Positions 34,371 to 43,487 are shown, counted from the stretch's first letter. The stretch is 64,000 nt of DNA from Aquabacterium sp. CECT 9606 (GCF_918741295.1 NZ_CAKKNB010000002.1:434001-498000); one strand, 5' to 3'. Notes: generated from the sequence alone by a model not told the origin. Numbers and translations are program-made.

Positions 34371-35231
34371 ATGAAACCCGTCAATACCGCTTTTGACAAT
34401 GTGCTCAAGGCGTCGCCCGAAGACTTCCTCAAATCCTGGATTGAAGAGGTGGCGCAGTCCGGCGAAGGCTCTTCGGGCGCCACAGCCCGGGTGGCGCAAA
34501 ACGAAGCCCGGGAACTGCTGAGCGCGCTGCAAGATGCCGTGCGCAACGATGCAGACCTGGCGCAGTTTGGCAGTGAGGCCTGGAGCAAGACGCGGACGGT
34601 GCTGGCGGAGCTGTCGCAGTCCCGTGCCGCGCAGGGCGCCAGCGCTGGCGAGACGAGTTATTTCGTGATGGCCCTCAAGAAGCCGCTCTTCGCCGGGCTG
34701 CAGCAGATGATTTCCACCGATCCTCAGCAGGTCTTCGACACCGTCTGGGCCGCCTCCAACCTGGTCGACAAGATGGCCCAGTGGACGGCAACGACCTACC
34801 AACGCAGCCGCGAGCAAGTCATCAAGCGGCAGCAGCAGGAGCTGCTGGAGTTGTCCACCCCGGTCGTGAAATTGTGGGAAGGCGTGCTGGCGGTACCCAT
34901 GATCGGCACGTTGGATTCAAGCCGCACCCAACTGGTAATGGAGTCCCTGTTGCAACGCATCGTCGAGACGGGCTCGGAACTGGCCATCATCGACATCACT
35001 GGCGTGCCCACGGTCGACACGCTCGTGGCCCAGCACCTGCTCAAGACAGTCACCGCCATCCGGTTGATGGGTGCCGACTGCATCATCAGCGGCATCCGGC
35101 CACAGATCGCACAAACCATCGTTCACCTGGGCATTGACCTGCAGGGCATCACCACGAAGGCGACGCTGGCAGACGCCCTGTCACTGGCGATGAAGCAATC
35201 GGGCTGGATCGTTTCGCGCGCGCTCGGCTAG
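34371..35231 (+). CDS. RsbR-like stressosome protein (STAS domain)
   Basis: 286 residues. N-terminal helical RsbRD-type domain (about 15-155: 'LKSWIEEVAQ', 'SYFVMALKKPLFAGLQQM'), a linker helix, then a STAS domain (about 165-275: 'VPMIGTLDSSRTQLVMESLLQRIVETGSELAIIDITGVPTVDTLVAQHLLKTVTAIRLMGADCIISGIRPQIAQTIVHLGIDL'). STAS threonines (T in 'DITGVPTVDT') occupy the positions phosphorylated by RsbT in other systems. It should assemble with RsbS into a stressosome-like complex that senses an unknown signal through its N-domain. ATG 34371 is used; earlier in-frame ATGs have no RBS and no family support. Confidence 0.85.
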   Translation: MKPVNTAFDNVLKASPEDFLKSWIEEVAQSGEGSSGATARVAQNEARELLSALQDAVRNDADLAQFGSEAWSKTRTVLAELSQSRAAQGASAGETSYFVMALKKPLFAGLQQMISTDPQQVFDTVWAASNLVDKMAQWTATTYQRSREQVIKRQQQELLELSTPVVKLWEGVLAVPMIGTLDSSRTQLVMESLLQRIVETGSELAIIDITGVPTVDTLVAQHLLKTVTAIRLMGADCIISGIRPQIAQTIVHLGIDLQGITTKATLADALSLAMKQSGWIVSRALG

Positions 35232-35238
35232 GCCGCTC

Positions 35239-35616
35239 ATGGAACGCATCCCCGTTTTGAAGATGGGCCGATGTCTGCTCGTCACCATCCAGTTGGACAT
35301 GCAGGATCAAACGGCCATCCTGCTGCAGGATGACTTGGCCGTGAAGATCGCCAGCAGCGGCGCCACAGGGGTGCTGATCGACATCTCCGCGCTGGAGATT
35401 GTGGACTCGTTCATCGGCCGCATGCTGGCCAGCATCTCTGGCATTGCGGCGGTACTCGGGGCCACGACGGTGGTGGTCGGCATGCAACCCGCTGTGGCCA
35501 TCACGCTCGTCGAATTGGGGCTCTCCCTCGAAGGTGTGCGCACCGCCTTGAATGTCGAACGAGGCATGGCGCTGCTGCGCCATGCAGGTGGGGGTGACCT
35601 TGAATTCGGCGCCTGA
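35239..35616 (+). CDS. RsbS-like STAS protein
   Basis: 125 residues, a single STAS domain: 'IPVLKMGRCLLVTIQLDMQDQTAILLQDDLAVKIASSGATGVLIDISALEIVDSFIGRMLASISGIAAVLGATTVVVGMQPAVAITLVELGL'. The Ser in 'DISALEIVDSF' is the conserved phosphorylation site of RsbS. RsbS is the core stressosome scaffold that holds RsbT until phosphorylated. Gene starts 7 bases after rsbR and overlaps rsbT by 35 bases. Confidence 0.9.
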   Translation: MERIPVLKMGRCLLVTIQLDMQDQTAILLQDDLAVKIASSGATGVLIDISALEIVDSFIGRMLASISGIAAVLGATTVVVGMQPAVAITLVELGLSLEGVRTALNVERGMALLRHAGGGDLEFGA

Positions 35617-36016
35617 AGGCCCCACGGGCGTCATCACCATCGAGATGGAAAGCGACATCGTTCGCAGCCGGCAGATGGTCCGCAAACTGACGCGGCAGTT
35701 GATGTTCACGCTGGTCGATCAGACCAAAATGATCACGGCGGCGAGTGAGCTGTCCCGCAACACCCTGGTGTATGGAGGGGGCGGTGAAATGCGCTGGGAG
35801 ATCGTCGAGCGGGACCACCAGATGGGTTTGCGCCTGGCTTTCGAGGACCACGGCCCCGGGATTGCCGACACCCAACTCGCCCTCACCGATGGCTGGACCT
35901 CAGGCTCCGGCATGGGCATGGGGTTGTCGGGCAGCCGCAGGCTGGTCAACGAGTTCGACTTGCGGACGGCCGTGGGCCAAGGAACCTGCGTCACCATCAC
36001 ACGGTGGAAGTTGTGA
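35582..36016 (+). CDS. RsbT-like serine kinase
   Basis: 144 residues. HATPase/GHKL fold of the RsbT type: 'ASELSRNTLVYGGGGEM' (N-box), 'FEDHGPGIADTQLALTDG' (G1) and 'GMGMGLSGSRRLVNEF' (G2). Phosphorylates RsbR and RsbS in the stressosome and then signals to an output enzyme. ATG 35582 is inside the rsbS gene; GTG codons at 35588 and 35594 are alternatives. An RsbU output phosphatase is not present in this window. Confidence 0.9.
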   Translation: MQVGVTLNSAPEGPTGVITIEMESDIVRSRQMVRKLTRQLMFTLVDQTKMITAASELSRNTLVYGGGGEMRWEIVERDHQMGLRLAFEDHGPGIADTQLALTDGWTSGSGMGMGLSGSRRLVNEFDLRTAVGQGTCVTITRWKL

Positions 36017-36017
36017 C

Positions 36018-37034
36018 ATGACGCCGCATGTCGACATCCACGTCCACGAACCATCGCAAGTGGGCGAAGCCCGCCGCATGGCGTTGCGCCTTGCCTCGGG
36101 CCATGAACTGGGCGAAGACGTCTGCGGCCGCATCGCCCTGGTGGTGACCGAACTGGGCACGAACCTGGTCCGGCATGCCCAGGCAGGGAGGCTCCTCATG
36201 GCGTGCAAGGCGACTGAGCACGGCGCGCATTTCGAAGTGATTTCGATCGACAGCGGGCCCGGCATGCAAGATGTCAATCAGTGCCTGCTTGATGGTTACT
36301 CGACCGGCACCACGCCCGGCACGGGGTTTGGCGCCGTGCGCCGCCTGTCGACAGACTTTTCCGTGTATTCAAAGGTGGATTGCGGCACCGTGATCCTGTC
36401 GCGCATCCGGGTCTCCGAGGGGCGATCAAGCACGCCGCGCGCGGCGTTGGTGAACAGCCAGTTCGTTCATGCGGGCATCTGCCTTTGTGCGCCAGGCGAG
36501 GTGGTCAGTGGCGACGCCTGGGACATCCGCATCGAGGACGGCGAGGCCAGCGTCATCGTCGCCGACGGACTGGGCCATGGACCCGAGGCGGCTGAAGCGG
36601 CACAAGTGGCGGTGGCCGTGTTCCGCAATGCACGCGGCTCCCCACGCGCCGTCCTGGAGCAAGCGCATCCCCTGATGCGTCAAACGCGGGGAGCGGCGGT
36701 TTCGATTTCAACGCTCGACTTGCTGGCCAACACGGTGGTGGCGGCCGGTGCCGGCAATGTCTCCGGCCGGATCATTTCCGGCTTGTCCGATCGATCGCTG
36801 TTGTCCCAGCATGGCACGCTGGGACTGAAGGTGCGGACATTGCAAGACGCCACCTACGCCTGGCCCGAGCATGCCTTGTTGGTCATGCATTCCGATGGAT
36901 TGCAGACGCGCTGGAAGCTGGACGGGCTGGGCGGCTTGCTCCGTTGCGATCCCGCCGTCATTGCCGGGTGGTTGATCCGCGACCACACACGGGGTTTGGA
37001 CGATGTGACGGTTGTGGTGGTCAAGCGGGCTTGA
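36018..37034 (+). CDS. ATPase-RsbX fusion: anti-sigma-type kinase domain and PP2C phosphatase domain
   Basis: 338 residues. N-terminal HATPase-like domain (about 5-135: 'ALVVTELGTNLVRHAQAGRLLM', 'SIDSGPGMQDVNQCLLDGYSTGTTPGTGFGAVRRLS') and a C-terminal SpoIIE/PP2C-type domain (about 155-335: 'CAPGEVVSGDAWDIRIEDGEASVIVADGLGHGPEAAEAAQVAVAVF', 'ALLVMHSDGLQTRW'). RsbX resets the stressosome by removing phosphate from RsbR/RsbS. The fused N-domain is a second GHKL ATPase that could modulate RsbT or act on an unknown anti-anti-sigma factor. One base separates it from the rsbT stop codon, so they form an operon. Confidence 0.85.
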   Translation: MTPHVDIHVHEPSQVGEARRMALRLASGHELGEDVCGRIALVVTELGTNLVRHAQAGRLLMACKATEHGAHFEVISIDSGPGMQDVNQCLLDGYSTGTTPGTGFGAVRRLSTDFSVYSKVDCGTVILSRIRVSEGRSSTPRAALVNSQFVHAGICLCAPGEVVSGDAWDIRIEDGEASVIVADGLGHGPEAAEAAQVAVAVFRNARGSPRAVLEQAHPLMRQTRGAAVSISTLDLLANTVVAAGAGNVSGRIISGLSDRSLLSQHGTLGLKVRTLQDATYAWPEHALLVMHSDGLQTRWKLDGLGGLLRCDPAVIAGWLIRDHTRGLDDVTVVVVKRA

Positions 37035-37036
37035 CC

Positions 37037-38737
37037 ATGGGTGACGTTAACCTTGACCTGTACCAGCAAGCCCTGGATGCCTTGGCCGAGAAGACCCAAG
37101 AACTGGCGGAACTTCGGGAAGAGCTGAACGAGACGAACACCGGTGTGGTGGCCTTGTATGCCGAACTCGATATGCAGGCCGAACAACTCAGGCAGGCCTC
37201 CGAGCGCAGTGAGTCCAAGTTCCACACGATCTACTCTCAGGCGCCCATCGGGATCGTGCTGCTTGGCGATGACGGCACGGTGATCGGGGCCAATCCCGCC
37301 ATGCTCAGGCTTTTGCAGCGAGGGATGGCCGAGGTTGTCGGCAAGAAAATGAGCGGGTTCAGTTTGCCGGAATGGGCGGCGCTGCTTGATGGCTTCTTGC
37401 TGAACCGCGACACCGAATCGCAAAACCAGAAGGTGCCGATGCAGTTGCCGCAGGGTGGACTCGTGCACCTGGAATGGAGCGTGCCAACGCAGATCGAGCC
37501 GGGGATCGCGATGATGTTGGCCACCGACATTTCCGAGCGGGTGGCGTTGGAAGCACAACGTTTGCAGTTGTTCGACAGCGAGCGTGTTGCCCGGGGCGAA
37601 GCGGAGCAGGTCAGCCGCCTGAAGGACGATTTCATCGCGGTGCTGTCTCATGAACTGCGAACACCGCTGAACGCGATCATGGGTTGGACGCACGTTCTTC
37701 TGAAACGGGGCGGGACCGACGAGACCATGCGTGGCTTGGCCGTGATCCAGCGCAACGGCGCCACGCAGGCGCGCATGATTTCCGACCTGCTGGACATGTC
37801 GCGCCTGAACCTGGGCAAGTTGCCGCTGTCGCTGTCGTTGCTGGACCCAGTCCAGGAGATAGACGCCGCCATCAACGCCATGAGGCCCGCCTTCGAGGCC
37901 AAGGACATCCACGTCGATCTGATCCTGGCCCCGGCTTACCGCACCATTCAAGCGGACGCGTCCAGGCTTCAGCAGGTGGTTTGGAATCTGCTCAGCAACG
38001 CCATCAAGTTCTCGCCCCGCGCCAGCACCGTGAGCGTTTCGCTGGACGAGTTGGATACCGGCTTGCGGATCCTGGTCACCGACGCAGGGCAAGGCATCGC
38101 GGCGGATTTCCTGCCTTTTGTGTTTGACCGATTCGCCCAGAGCGATGCGGCCAGCAACCGGCACCGTGGCGGCCTGGGCCTGGGGCTCTCGATCGCGAAA
38201 CAGGTGGTGGAGGCCCATGGCGGTGAGCTGTCGGTGCGCAGCGAAGGGCTGGGCCATGGCGCGACCTTCGAGGTGTGGTTGCCCCTTCATCCCGCGGAAG
38301 AGCCCACGACCGCGGGCGACGATGAGCCGAGCGCACCGACCGGCCATGACGACCTGCCCCTGCGCCAAATCAAGGTCCTGATCGTTGACGATGACGCAGA
38401 TGCCGCTGCCATGCTCCACATCATCCTGGGCGACCGGGGTGCCACCGTGTGCGCCGCCAACCATGCTGATCAGGCGCTGGAGATGTTGGAGAGCTTCAAG
38501 CCCGATGTGCTGATCAGCGACATCGGCATGGCTGGCAAGGATGGCTACGAGCTGATCCGGGAGGTGCGCAGGCGCGAATCTGGCATGCCCACACAGCATT
38601 TGGCGGCCATCGCCTTGACCTCGTTTGCGCGCGACAGCGATCGGGCCCAGGCCATCAAGGCGGGATTCGATGCCCATTGCCCCAAGCCACTGCGTCCCCT
38701 GAATTTGATCAAGCAGATGGTGGCCTTGCTGCGCTGA
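37037..38737 (+). CDS. hybrid PAS sensor histidine kinase with C-terminal receiver
   Basis: 566 residues, cytoplasmic. Coiled coil (about 8-55), PAS (about 60-165, 'FHTIYSQAPIGIVLLGDDGTVIGANPAMLRLL'), HisKA with His205 in 'AVLSHELRTPLNAIMGW', HATPase_c ('NLLSNAIKFSP', 'GGLGLGLSIAKQVVEAHGG') and receiver domain with Asp495 ('VLIVDDDADAAAML', 'DVLISDIGMAGKDGY'). It starts 2 bases after the RsbX-like stop. Hybrid kinases at the end of stressosome modules are known in other proteobacteria and may receive the signal from RsbT. The final target (another receiver or HPt protein) is not seen. Confidence 0.9.
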   Translation: MGDVNLDLYQQALDALAEKTQELAELREELNETNTGVVALYAELDMQAEQLRQASERSESKFHTIYSQAPIGIVLLGDDGTVIGANPAMLRLLQRGMAEVVGKKMSGFSLPEWAALLDGFLLNRDTESQNQKVPMQLPQGGLVHLEWSVPTQIEPGIAMMLATDISERVALEAQRLQLFDSERVARGEAEQVSRLKDDFIAVLSHELRTPLNAIMGWTHVLLKRGGTDETMRGLAVIQRNGATQARMISDLLDMSRLNLGKLPLSLSLLDPVQEIDAAINAMRPAFEAKDIHVDLILAPAYRTIQADASRLQQVVWNLLSNAIKFSPRASTVSVSLDELDTGLRILVTDAGQGIAADFLPFVFDRFAQSDAASNRHRGGLGLGLSIAKQVVEAHGGELSVRSEGLGHGATFEVWLPLHPAEEPTTAGDDEPSAPTGHDDLPLRQIKVLIVDDDADAAAMLHIILGDRGATVCAANHADQALEMLESFKPDVLISDIGMAGKDGYELIREVRRRESGMPTQHLAAIALTSFARDSDRAQAIKAGFDAHCPKPLRPLNLIKQMVALLR

Positions 38738-38785
38738 GGTGGACAATGTCGGTCCGAACACCCAGCAAGCAAAGGACGACGAGAC

Positions 38786-39499
38786 ATGGGCGCGCAATGG
38801 AAAGCAAAACACAAGGACCTGGCCGCCAATGCCAAAGGCAGGCTGTTTGGCAAGCTGTCCAAGGACATCATGATCGCCGCGCGCCATGGCGCCGACCCGG
38901 CCGCCAACTCGCGCTTGCGCCTGGTGGTGGAGCAGGCGCGCAAGGTCTCCATGCCCAAGGACACCCTGGATCGCGCGATCAAGAAGGGCGCCGGCCTGAC
39001 CGGTGAGGCCGTTCATTTCGAGCATGTGGTGTACGAAGGCTTTGCACCGCACCGCGTGCCGGTCATGGTCGAATGCCTGACCGACAACGTGAACCGCGCC
39101 GCGTCTGAGATGCGTGTGCTGTTCCGCAAGGGCCAGCTCGGCACCTCGGGCTCGGTGGCCTGGGATTTTGACCACGTCGGCATGATCGAGGCCGAGCCCA
39201 CCGCCCCAGGCGCCGACCCCGAGGTGGCGGCCATCGAAGCTGGCGCACAGGATCTGGAGCCCGGCGAGGACGAGGGCGTGACGGTGTTCCTGACCGACCC
39301 CACCGACCTGGACCTGGTCAGCCGCGCCTTGCCGGCGCAGGGCTTCACGGTGCTGTCGGCCAAGCTGGGCTACAAACCCAAAAACCCCGTCAACCCGGCC
39401 AGCCTGAGCGCCGAGGCGCTCGAAGAGGTGGAGGTGTTCCTGGCTGCCCTGGACGCCAACGAAGACGTGCAGAACGTGTTCGCGGGCTTGGCGGGCTGA
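38786..39499 (+). CDS. YebC/PmpR-family transcriptional regulator
   Basis: 237 residues. N-terminus '[70 protein letters not shown]' is the signature of YebC proteins. They bind DNA as regulators and some help ribosomes read poly-proline stretches (the TACO1 branch). It appears monocistronic and does not overlap the kinase upstream. It converges on the next sensor kinase, 21 bases apart, with no clear terminator. Confidence 0.9.
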   Translation: MGAQWKAKHKDLAANAKGRLFGKLSKDIMIAARHGADPAANSRLRLVVEQARKVSMPKDTLDRAIKKGAGLTGEAVHFEHVVYEGFAPHRVPVMVECLTDNVNRAASEMRVLFRKGQLGTSGSVAWDFDHVGMIEAEPTAPGADPEVAAIEAGAQDLEPGEDEGVTVFLTDPTDLDLVSRALPAQGFTVLSAKLGYKPKNPVNPASLSAEALEEVEVFLAALDANEDVQNVFAGLAG

Positions 39500-39520
39500 G
39501 CAAGGCCACCAAGCCAAGCC

Positions 39521-41389
39521 TCAGGCGGCCCCCACCTCGCCCGCCGGCAGGGAAAAGTGAAACCGAGCGCCCTGGCCCGGTTCGGACTCCGCCCAGACCT
39601 GGCCTTGGTGCCGCTGCACCACCCGCTTGACGATGGACAGGCCGATGCCCACGCCCTTGAAATCGCGGTTGTCGTGCAGCCTTTGGAAAGCGCCGAACAG
39701 GCGCGAAGCCTCCTGGGCGTTGAAGCCGGCCCCGTTGTCCTTCACCGTGTAGACCACGTTCGGCCCCTCGCTTACCGCGCTGACCAAGATCCGCGGCTCG
39801 GCCACCTTGGATGAATACTTGAAGGCATTGGACAGCAGGTTGGCCCACACCTGCCGCAACAGCACCGGGTCGGCCTTGACCGAGGGCAGGGGCCCCACGA
39901 CCACCTGCGGGGCGTGGCCTTCCCAGGCGGACTGGATCTCGGCCACCAGGGACTGCACCAGTTGCTCCATGTCGACGGTGGTCAGTTCCAGCTTGCGCTG
40001 CTGCGCAAAGGCCAGGTCCAGAAACTCCTCGCACAGCTGTCGCAGGCGATCGCATTCGGCGGCCACCATCTCGATCTTGCGGCTCACCCCGGCCGGCAGG
40101 TCGGCGCCTTCGTGCTGCAACATGAAGCGCAACAGAACCGCCATCTGGCCCAAGGGGCTGCGCAGGTCATGCGACACGCTGTTGGTGAAGCTCTGCAGGT
40201 CCGCGTTGCTTTGTTCGAGTTCGCTGGTGCGCTGGCGGATGATGTGTTCGAGGCGCTCGTTGAACTCGCGCAGCTCCTGCTCCCGGCTTCGAAGCTCCTC
40301 GATCAACCTGGAGATCGAATCCGCGACCTGGTCCACTTCGTTGGCGCCGACCGGTGGCCGATCCAGTGTCGATGGCGACGGTGTGAGCACGCGGGCCCGC
40401 ACCGCGATCCGCCGCAGGGGCTCGTTCAGCACACCCGCCAGCCACCAACCCAGCACGCCGAATATCAGCGCGCCAAAGCCGCCAAAGATCCAGATGCGGC
40501 GTTGCAAGCTGTTCGCGGCCTCGAAGGCGATGTCCACCGGCTGGCGGACCACCACGGTCCAGCCCATGCCCGGGTAGTCGTCCGCGGCCTGGCTGGAGCC
40601 GGCCGCCGTGAGGTATCGCCGGCCATCAGACCAGGTGCGCACCACCGGGGCCAAGCTCAGCTCGGCTGCCGACACGCCGCGCAGCGCAGGTTCCTTGGGC
40701 CCCAGGTCGGCCTGGCCTTGACGGTTCACGATCACGATGTCCAGGGCCAGGCGGGCATCGAGCGTGGCCAGCATGGCGCGGCGCCGTTGCTCGGCCCAAT
40801 CCCAGTTCAAGTGGGCGCCCAGCACGCCCTTGTGCTGGCGCCCTTGATCGCGCAGTGGGGCGGCCACGTCGATGAAGCGGTAGGGCTCGCCGGTGGCTGT
40901 GGCAGGCAAAAGGCTGGACAGCAGTTTGGCGTCGTGCACATCCAGCACCGACGGTTTGTTCAGGCCCGCTTTGAACCACGGGCGTTGCTGCACGCTCGCC
41001 CCTTGCAACAGCCCGCCGGTCGAGGCCAGCACGGTGCCATCCAGGTCGGTCACGCCGATCCAGCTGTAATGTTTGGTCGAAGCTTGCAGACGCTCCAGGG
41101 TGCGGCGCCAGCGGTCTGGCGTCATGTCGAGTGCCAGCGTCGTTTCGATCTCGGTGAGCCGGCGGATCTCGCGAAAGCGCTCGGCGACATCGGCGTCGAG
41201 GCGGGCCGCCATGGCCGCGGCCAACTGGGCCAGCATCGCGCCGCTGGCGCGCTCGGCCTCGCGGCGGGCGGACAGGCCGGACAGCCCGCCCGTGATGGAA
41301 AAAAGCACCAGCGCCAGCACAAAGAAGGCGACGCCGACTTTGGTTTGCGAACCAGTGCGGCGAATGGCGTCGGACAATGATCGGACCAT
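39521..41389 (-). CDS. membrane sensor histidine kinase with dCACHE-like periplasmic domain
   Basis: 622 residues. First membrane helix (about 20-40), a large periplasmic sensor region (about 45-295, with 'RLQASTKHYSWIGVTDLDGTVLASTGGLLQGASVQQRPWFKAGL' typical of dCACHE), second membrane helix (about 297-318), HAMP-like coiled coil, HisKA with His407 ('SFTNSVSHDLRSPLGQMAVLLRF'), and HATPase_c ('ANLLSNAFKYSS', 'DNGAGFNAQEASRLFGAFQRLH', 'GVGIGLSIVKRVVQRHQG'). No receiver follows, so its response regulator is elsewhere. ATG 41389 has GGGAGG 6-8 bases upstream. Confidence 0.9.
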   Translation of the reverse strand: MVRSLSDAIRRTGSQTKVGVAFFVLALVLFSITGGLSGLSARREAERASGAMLAQLAAAMAARLDADVAERFREIRRLTEIETTLALDMTPDRWRRTLERLQASTKHYSWIGVTDLDGTVLASTGGLLQGASVQQRPWFKAGLNKPSVLDVHDAKLLSSLLPATATGEPYRFIDVAAPLRDQGRQHKGVLGAHLNWDWAEQRRRAMLATLDARLALDIVIVNRQGQADLGPKEPALRGVSAAELSLAPVVRTWSDGRRYLTAAGSSQAADDYPGMGWTVVVRQPVDIAFEAANSLQRRIWIFGGFGALIFGVLGWWLAGVLNEPLRRIAVRARVLTPSPSTLDRPPVGANEVDQVADSISRLIEELRSREQELREFNERLEHIIRQRTSELEQSNADLQSFTNSVSHDLRSPLGQMAVLLRFMLQHEGADLPAGVSRKIEMVAAECDRLRQLCEEFLDLAFAQQRKLELTTVDMEQLVQSLVAEIQSAWEGHAPQVVVGPLPSVKADPVLLRQVWANLLSNAFKYSSKVAEPRILVSAVSEGPNVVYTVKDNGAGFNAQEASRLFGAFQRLHDNRDFKGVGIGLSIVKRVVQRHQGQVWAESEPGQGARFHFSLPAGEVGAA

Positions 41390-41493
41390 CGAGCCTCCCT
41401 TTTGTGACGGATGATCACTCCTCGGGGCACCGATTCTTGCGCATTTCCAATTTAATTGCCCGACAACCTGCCCTGCTCTGCACTGTGGGGCGA

Positions 41494-42168
41494 TCAGCGC
41501 CGGATCAAGGTCAGCCCGATCAGGCGCGACACCACGGCGGCCAAGTACATCACGCCGGTGAACATCTCGATGCTGGCCAGCGCCCGCGCGGGTGGCCTGA
41601 CGGGGATCACATCCCCGATGCCTGTGCTGGACAGCAACGCGAAGCTCAGGAACATCAGCTCGGTCCAGCTGCGGGGCTGATCGGGGTTGACCGCGGCCAG
41701 GAAACTGCCCGGTTGCAAAACCTGCAGCATCACGAACAGGTAGGTGAAGCCCCAGACCAGCAGGGTGAAGGTGGCGCCCGCCGCGAACAGCTCGTCGGTC
41801 GTGGCGTGCATGTCTTCCATCATGTAGGCGATCAGGCTGCCGGCCGCGTAGAAATAGAACACGGCCTCCAGCCCGGCTGACCAAGGCAGCAGCCAGTCCA
41901 TGTCGTTGCGCAGGGCCTGCAGGGCCAGCATCGCGATGGCCGGCAGGGCGATGCAGACGCTGATCCAGGTCAGCCCTGGGGTGCGGCGCACCATGCGCGT
42001 GGTGATGACCAGCACGCAGATCCCGAATGCGCCCAAGGCGATGGGGGCGCCGGGCGTGTCCTCCAGGAACGGGTAGAGCAGCAAGCCCGCCAGTTGCACC
42101 ACCAGCAGGATGGCGGAAGGGTGGCGGCGCGTCAGGTTGAGCAAATGGGCATAGTGCATGGGCCGCAT
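41494..42168 (-). CDS. ion-channel-like membrane protein
   Basis: 224 residues, six or seven hydrophobic segments. Near the C-terminus 'FLSFALLSSTGIGDVIPVRPPARALASIEMFTGVMYLAAVVSRL' resembles the pore loop and final helix of two-TM potassium channels, with T-G-I-G-D in the place of T-V-G-Y-G. The Ion_trans_2 family includes bacterial proteins like this; whether it conducts potassium is not certain. ATG 42168 or 42159 are both possible. Confidence 0.75.
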   Translation of the reverse strand: MRPMHYAHLLNLTRRHPSAILLVVQLAGLLLYPFLEDTPGAPIALGAFGICVLVITTRMVRRTPGLTWISVCIALPAIAMLALQALRNDMDWLLPWSAGLEAVFYFYAAGSLIAYMMEDMHATTDELFAAGATFTLLVWGFTYLFVMLQVLQPGSFLAAVNPDQPRSWTELMFLSFALLSSTGIGDVIPVRPPARALASIEMFTGVMYLAAVVSRLIGLTLIRR

Positions 42169-42179
42169 TGTGCGGTGCC

Positions 42180-42848
42180 TCAGGTGCGCAACTTGCCCAC
42201 GGACACGATCGGCCCGGTGGGCGCGCCGGTGGGCGAACCGCCGAGGGGCTCCACGCTCACCGCCAAGGCCTCGGTGTTCTGCAGGAGCCGAGCCCGCAAG
42301 ACGGTGGTGGCCCTGTCGGCAGCCACGACGCCCAGTGAGCGCGGCGCACCCTTGTCCGGCACGGACCACAACTCCAGCACGCGCTGAGGCTGCAGCGCCA
42401 CGCCGTTCACGGGCTTGAGCACCAAGCTTGCACCATCGGCACTCACGCTGGCCACGAAGCTGGCCGGGCCCGCTTCACCGCCCATCACCACCAGCAAGGG
42501 GGGCGCTTGGCTTGAAGGCGTGGCCAGTAGCAAGGCCAAGGCCAGGATGGCGGCGCCGAACGCGCCGGTGAGGCCTTGCCACAGGCCCAGGCGCCGCCAC
42601 CAAGGCGATGCGTCCGGTTGGGCAAATAGCCTTGTTTCGATGGACCGCCACACGTGCGGCGGAGGCGCCTGCTCGGCGATGGGCTCTTCCAGCACCGCGA
42701 GTCGGCGCTGCCAGTCGGCCACCGACGCGCGCAGGTTCGGGTGGGCCAGCAGCAGGGTCTCGAAGCGGCGGCGGGCCGGGCCCCGAAGGGTGCCCAGCAC
42801 GTATTCGGCGGCCAGGCGATCAGCCAATGAGGGGCGGGCGTAGTCCAT
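42180..42848 (-). CDS. anti-sigma factor of RskA type
   Basis: 222 residues. N-terminal anti-sigma region ('DRLAAEYVLGTLRGPARRRFETLLLAHPNLRASVADWQRRLAVLEE'), one transmembrane segment (about 90-110) and a C-terminal extracytoplasmic RskA domain ('VLELWSVPDKGAPRSLGVV', 'LAVSVEPLGGSPTGAPTGPIVSVG'). It should sequester the ECF sigma factor encoded 1 base upstream, releasing it on an envelope signal. Confidence 0.85.
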   Translation of the reverse strand: MDYARPSLADRLAAEYVLGTLRGPARRRFETLLLAHPNLRASVADWQRRLAVLEEPIAEQAPPPHVWRSIETRLFAQPDASPWWRRLGLWQGLTGAFGAAILALALLLATPSSQAPPLLVVMGGEAGPASFVASVSADGASLVLKPVNGVALQPQRVLELWSVPDKGAPRSLGVVAADRATTVLRARLLQNTEALAVSVEPLGGSPTGAPTGPIVSVGKLRT

Positions 42849-42849
42849 G

Positions 42850-43470
42850 TCAGCGCAGGGCCGTCGAGGCCCGCTCCAGACAGTCTTTCAGCGCGGCCAG
42901 GCCGCGGCGCACCCAGCTCTTGACGGTGCCCAGCGGTTGCACCAGGTGCTGCGCCACTTCGGTGTGCGACAGGCCCTGGTAGTAGGTCAGGGCCAGGCTT
43001 TGGCGTTGCTCGCGTGACAAGCCTTGCAGGCAATGCGCCAGCTGGCGCTGCTCCGCGACCTGTTCCAGCAGAGCCAGGGGCCCGGGTTGATCCGAGGGCA
43101 GTTTGTCCAGTGGGCTGGTTTCTTCACCATCGGCGCCCACGTAGGCGGTCACGGTTGACGGCGAGGTCTGGCTGCGGCGCAGGCTGTCGATGGCCCGGTT
43201 GCGCGCGATGCTGCGCAGCCAGGTCAAAGGCTGGCTGAGCGTGGGGTTGAAAGATTGCGCGGCGCGCCAGACGTTCACGTAGACCTCCTGAAGCACATCT
43301 TCGGCAGCGCTTCTGTCAGCTTGTATACGCAGCACCACGCCGAACAGACGCGCCGAGGTGAGGCGGTAAAGCGTGGCAAACGCCACACGATCGCCCAGTG
43401 CGATGCGGCTGAGCAGCCGGCCCAGCTCTTGGGTGGCCGCGTCTGACTCGGGAGAGGGGGATGAGGTCAT
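42850..43470 (-). CDS. ECF sigma factor (SigK-like)
   Basis: 206 residues. Region 2 'FATLYRLTSARLFGVVLRIQADRSAAEDVLQEVYVNVWRAAQSF...PLTWLRSIARNRAIDSLRR' and region 4 'LSREQRQSLALTYYQGLSHTEVAQHLVQPLGTVKSWVRRGLAALKDCL'. Directs RNA polymerase to an unknown promoter set. ATG 43470 is chosen; TTG 43479 adds three residues. The gene runs in the same direction as the DUF4331-HupE group and is separated from it by only 17 bases, so it may be an operon member. Confidence 0.9.
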   Translation of the reverse strand: MTSSPSPESDAATQELGRLLSRIALGDRVAFATLYRLTSARLFGVVLRIQADRSAAEDVLQEVYVNVWRAAQSFNPTLSQPLTWLRSIARNRAIDSLRRSQTSPSTVTAYVGADGEETSPLDKLPSDQPGPLALLEQVAEQRQLAHCLQGLSREQRQSLALTYYQGLSHTEVAQHLVQPLGTVKSWVRRGLAALKDCLERASTALR

Positions 43471-43487
43471 TGGGTGCAACGATAGCG

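Noticed and set aside
37020..37035. GTCAAGC-GG-GCTTGAC palindrome as an FNR site
   Set aside because: The half-sites are in the reverse order (GTCAA then TTGAC) and lie over the stop codon of the RsbX-like gene and just before the hybrid kinase ATG; more likely a chance palindrome or small hairpin.
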